From positions 1 to 51,217 of IMG/VR virus record IMGVR_UViG_3300011115_000598: 51,217 bases of DNA. One strand, written 5' to 3'. The notes beneath the pieces were generated by a model that made no database searches, was not told the origin of the DNA, and saw only the letters and a program-made list of their open reading frames with translations. A program made the translations under genes and the position numbers. Origin of the DNA: a virus. Positions within the stretch are counted from its first letter, which is position 1, and every line of letters begins with the position of its first letter. This document shows positions 49,050-51,217 of the stretch, in pieces.

Positions 49050-50348
49050 ATGTCATTTGTTTTAAATGCTGTAAAATCGTTTACCAATTATGGTATAGTT
49101 CTTTCTGGAACTACCACCGATCCAGCATTAACTAAAGGATTCTTTTTAAGTAGTCCAAATATTTCAATTATTGGAAATTCATGTTATATTGATTATTCAA
49201 ATACTTCAAATATTTCAGATCTTACATACTTAAACAAGTTATTTTTTACTGCTCCAGTTGGAACAACATATTCAATATCATCTGGAGATTACTATGATGA
49301 ATTTAAAAATGTAAGAACAGATATATCTGGTGTTTTTTCTAAATCTAGTTTTACAAATAATGGTAAATTATTAATTGGATCTATAGTATCTGGATTAACA
49401 TATACTTCTAATTACTCTTATTATGATAAAAGTTATTTTATTAACCCACCACAATATACAACAGGTTATACCGGTGCGGCTACTTTAAATTTTATTACTA
49501 ATAACATTACCAGCAATCCTGCAAAATCTTTTATAAATTCCGGACCAATTGGAAGTTGCTTTAGCCAAGAAGAATATGTTGAATTAAGTGGAACAACTTT
49601 AAATGCAGGAAAATTAAAAATTAATTCAGTAATTAAACTGAAAGATAATAAAGAATTACTATATGTTGATAATACACTAGTTTCAGAAAATCTAGGAGCT
49701 ACTGCAACATCATCTACTTTTTATATTCGTGGAAACGCCAATCCAGATATTTTAAATAAAAGTAGAAAACTATTGGGATGTTATATTATATACGACTCTA
49801 ATGGAAATCAAACAAGTTGTTTTGAAAATCAAAATCAACTTCAAGGATTTTTAAGATCACAGGCAACTGCTGTTGGTTATTCTGCATATTGGGTACCATG
49901 TCTTGATTGCTCTAGATTAACAGACAATGCTTTAAATGCTGCATCAAGTGATAAAACATTATTCTTTGATGCGAATGTTTTCTTTTATATAACTCAACAA
50001 GCTTTGGCAACTGTAAATGATGCTTTAGAAGTAGTTTTATCATATGTCTATACATTAAATTCTAATGCTGTTAGTAATTCTAATTTACAAGCAACAAGTG
50101 CCATAACATTTACAATTGATAATGGATTTAAAATTGATTTGAGTCACCCAAGTCTTAAGGGTTTTGAAGTAGAAGCATATCTAGATTCATCATATACAGT
50201 TCCAATGTCTCAATACATATATAAACTTGGAATTCTAGGATTTGACCAAGCAAGTTTAATATATCAAAAAACAACATCAAGTTCAAAATTGATTTATTTA
50301 CAGTTTACCGGTCCAACAGTAATTAATGTGCAGATTACTGTAATATAA
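49050..50348 (+). CDS. Virion structural protein, unknown
   Basis: 432 residues, Ser/Thr/Asn/Tyr-rich, beta-rich by pattern, no recognised domain. It follows the fibre-like gene after 1 nt, so the two are co-transcribed and may form a joint virion structure. Two cysteines in VPCLDCSRL sit near residue 288. A C-terminal beta domain (KLIYLQFTGPTVINVQITVI) ends it. Terminated by a strong hairpin. I call it structural from composition and position only. Confidence 0.5.
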   Translation: MSFVLNAVKSFTNYGIVLSGTTTDPALTKGFFLSSPNISIIGNSCYIDYSNTSNISDLTYLNKLFFTAPVGTTYSISSGDYYDEFKNVRTDISGVFSKSSFTNNGKLLIGSIVSGLTYTSNYSYYDKSYFINPPQYTTGYTGAATLNFITNNITSNPAKSFINSGPIGSCFSQEEYVELSGTTLNAGKLKINSVIKLKDNKELLYVDNTLVSENLGATATSSTFYIRGNANPDILNKSRKLLGCYIIYDSNGNQTSCFENQNQLQGFLRSQATAVGYSAYWVPCLDCSRLTDNALNAASSDKTLFFDANVFFYITQQALATVNDALEVVLSYVYTLNSNAVSNSNLQATSAITFTIDNGFKIDLSHPSLKGFEVEAYLDSSYTVPMSQYIYKLGILGFDQASLIYQKTTSSSKLIYLQFTGPTVINVQITVI

Positions 50349-50375
50349 AAAAACCCCACCTTACGGTAGGGTTTT
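50345..50375. terminator. Intrinsic terminator, bidirectional
   Basis: An A-run, then ACCCCACC (50351-50358), loop TTAC, GGTAGGGT (50363-50370) with one C-A mismatch, then T5. It ends the structural operon at 50348 and, read on the minus strand, the regulator gene ending at 50397. Confidence 0.85.
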
Positions 50376-50396
50376 TTATTAAAATTTTAAACTAAC

Positions 50397-50633
50397 TTAT
50401 CGACTACGTGAGCGAACAACTCGGTAGTGTGCACGTCCCTTGACGGTCTCACGAACTACAGTGTACTTGAGATCCATACGATCAAAAGCCTCACGAAGGT
50501 TACTCATTGTTGCGCGCATATTGGCAACCTTAAAACGCTTACGGGCCTCACATGCATTTAGCGGAGTGCCGGTACGCATATAATCAAACACCTTCTGAAT
50601 CTTTGTCGGACGGTCAACAGTAGTAATATCCAT
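50397..50633 (-). CDS. Small basic winged-helix-like regulator
   Basis: 78 residues, strongly basic, ending RVVRSRSR. The helices KIQKVFDYMRTGTPLNACEARKRF, NMRATMSNLREAFD and the hairpin YTVVRETVKGRAHYRVV follow a winged-helix order (helix-helix-helix-hairpin). It could bind DNA. No characterised relative is known to me. It has its own sigma70-type promoter, a 12-bp palindrome between -10 and start, and AAGGAA as ribosome binding site. GC content is higher than in neighbouring genes. Confidence 0.6.
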   Translation of the reverse strand: MDITTVDRPTKIQKVFDYMRTGTPLNACEARKRFKVANMRATMSNLREAFDRMDLKYTVVRETVKGRAHYRVVRSRSR

Positions 50634-50644
50634 AAAACTTTCCT

Positions 50645-50656
50645 TTCTTATAAGAA
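50645..50656. promoter_or_regulatory. 12-bp perfect palindrome, possible operator
   Basis: TTCTTATAAGAA lies in the leader, between the -10 box (50665-50670) and the ATG of the regulator gene at 50633. Its position allows self-regulation by the encoded protein or formation of a weak RNA hairpin. Confidence 0.45.
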
Positions 50657-50664
50657 GTTACTAC

Positions 50665-50692
50665 ACTATACACCCTATATTTGACCTGTCAA
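50665..50692 (-). promoter_or_regulatory. Early promoter of the small regulator
   Basis: Minus strand: TTGACA (50687-50692), 16-nt spacer, TATAGT (50665-50670), then GTAGTAAC. Close match to the gene 32 promoter. Confidence 0.8.
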
Positions 50693-50700
50693 GTGATTAT

Positions 50701-50708
50701 TATAAATA
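50701..50708 (+). promoter_or_regulatory. Late promoter TATAAATA for the metallopeptidase-like gene
   Basis: Perfect late consensus, 21 nt before the ATG at 50730, with GAGGAGG (50718-50724) as ribosome binding site between. Confidence 0.7.
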
Positions 50709-50729
50709 ATACTGACTGAGGAGGACTTT

Positions 50730-51217
50730 ATGGAACAGAAGAGTCGTCAGTTTATAAAATATGTACGTCAGCATCTTGCCCAATATGGTATGAAACTTAT
50801 TATTGGACGTGGTAAATGCGTCAACGTAGACGGATTTCGCTGTTCTGGGTGTTTTGATGAATCTGGAAAGGCTATTCGTATTGCTAGACAATGCAATCAG
50901 TTTTTACATGTGCTTGTTCATGAATATTGTCATTTTCTACAATACATCAATAGTAGTAAAGTTTATAAAAAGTCATATAAAGCCTCAAATATTGTAGATG
51001 GATGGTTAAAAGGTAAAAATTATGCTGCTAAAGATGTTAAAAGAGCATTTTTTATTGTTCGATCTATGGAAAGAGATTGTGAAAAACGAGCAGTTCGTAT
51101 TATTAATGAATTTAAATTAAAAATTGATACTAAAATGTATTCAAAACGGGCTCACGTATACATCTATAGTCATTTCATGATGGAAAAATCACGAAAGTTC
51201 TATTCTTTTAAACAAGA
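50730..51217 (+). CDS. HExxH zinc metallopeptidase-like protein, partial
   Basis: At least 162 residues; the 3' end is cut by the window. HEYCH at 64-68 (LVHEYCHFLQY) is a gluzincin-type HExxH zinc motif, and SMERDCEKRAVRI about 50 residues on could give the third ligand glutamate. Two cysteine pairs (CVNVDGFRCSGC) lie in the N-terminal part. Such small metallopeptidases occur in aquatic phages, with no role I know. It is driven by a TATAAATA box, so it should be made late, perhaps for virion maturation or lysis. Confidence 0.7.
   Translation, partial: MEQKSRQFIKYVRQHLAQYGMKLIIGRGKCVNVDGFRCSGCFDESGKAIRIARQCNQFLHVLVHEYCHFLQYINSSKVYKKSYKASNIVDGWLKGKNYAAKDVKRAFFIVRSMERDCEKRAVRIINEFKLKIDTKMYSKRAHVYIYSHFMMEKSRKFYSFKQ

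Noticed and set aside
1-51217. tRNA genes, CRISPR arrays, insertion sequences, attachment sites
   Set aside because: No cloverleaf-like sequence in the few gaps, no spaced direct repeats, no transposase or integrase. No gene-free stretch longer than about 100 nt exists.

Overview
The window is a piece of a strictly lytic, AT-rich T4-like myovirus genome, probably from an aquatic host. It carries T4 virion genes (23, 22, 21, 20, 19, 18, 17, 16, 15, 14, 13, 25, 6, 53, 4, 26), the T4 recombination genes (46, 47, uvsY, uvsW, 32) and the T4 late-transcription genes (55, 33). There are no integration genes, no tRNA that I could recognise, no CRISPR array and no homing endonuclease. Repeated gp19-like tail-tube paralogues and a large sugar cassette are traits I associate with marine and freshwater T4-like phages; the host cannot be named from this sequence.

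Layout. 1-2625 (minus): genes 46 (cut by the left edge), 47 and 55. 2658-21344 (minus): about 18.7 kb of glycan genes, some 24 closely packed or overlapping reading frames, visibly more AT-rich than the capsid or gene 32 region. They encode glycosyltransferases (families GT4, GT6, GT9, GT11, GT25, HtrL-like and several unclassified), two methyltransferases, an epimerase, a cupin, a kinase and two nucleotidyltransferase-phosphatase fusions. They include a compact ADP-heptose module (kinase, epimerase, adenylyltransferase plus phosphatase). 21345-21429: back-to-back sigma70-type promoters. 21430-24078 (plus): uvsY, uvsW and an Lsm-like protein. 24075-44475 (minus): a late virion block, major capsid and prohead genes, portal, tail tube and sheath, terminase, neck, then baseplate. 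44509-46851 (plus): gene 4, a gp19-like protein, gene 26, a gp51-position frame and an unknown protein. 46876-48036 (minus): 32 and 33. 48116-50348 (plus): two fibre-like structural proteins. 50397-50633 (minus): a small regulator-like protein. 50730-end (plus): a partial HExxH metallopeptidase.

Regulation. Early-type promoters have the form TTGAC(A/T)-N16-TATA(A/G)T, and three share the downstream extension GTGTA(G/T)TA. Late boxes of the form (T/C/G)ATAAATA or CTAAATA match the promoters used by gp55/gp33 in T4. Many boxes lie only 4-8 nt before the start codon, so the predicted transcripts would be leaderless or nearly so. Three intrinsic terminators separate convergent or successive units.

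Most notable: a canonical A_AAA_AAG slippery heptamer near the end of gene 26, with the -1 frame open into the next frame, predicting a transframe protein in the style of tail assembly chaperones; the phage-borne ADP-heptose module; a GT6 and a GT11 enzyme in one operon; and a 90-nt identical tract shared by two otherwise diverged tandem glycosyltransferases, which suggests gene conversion.
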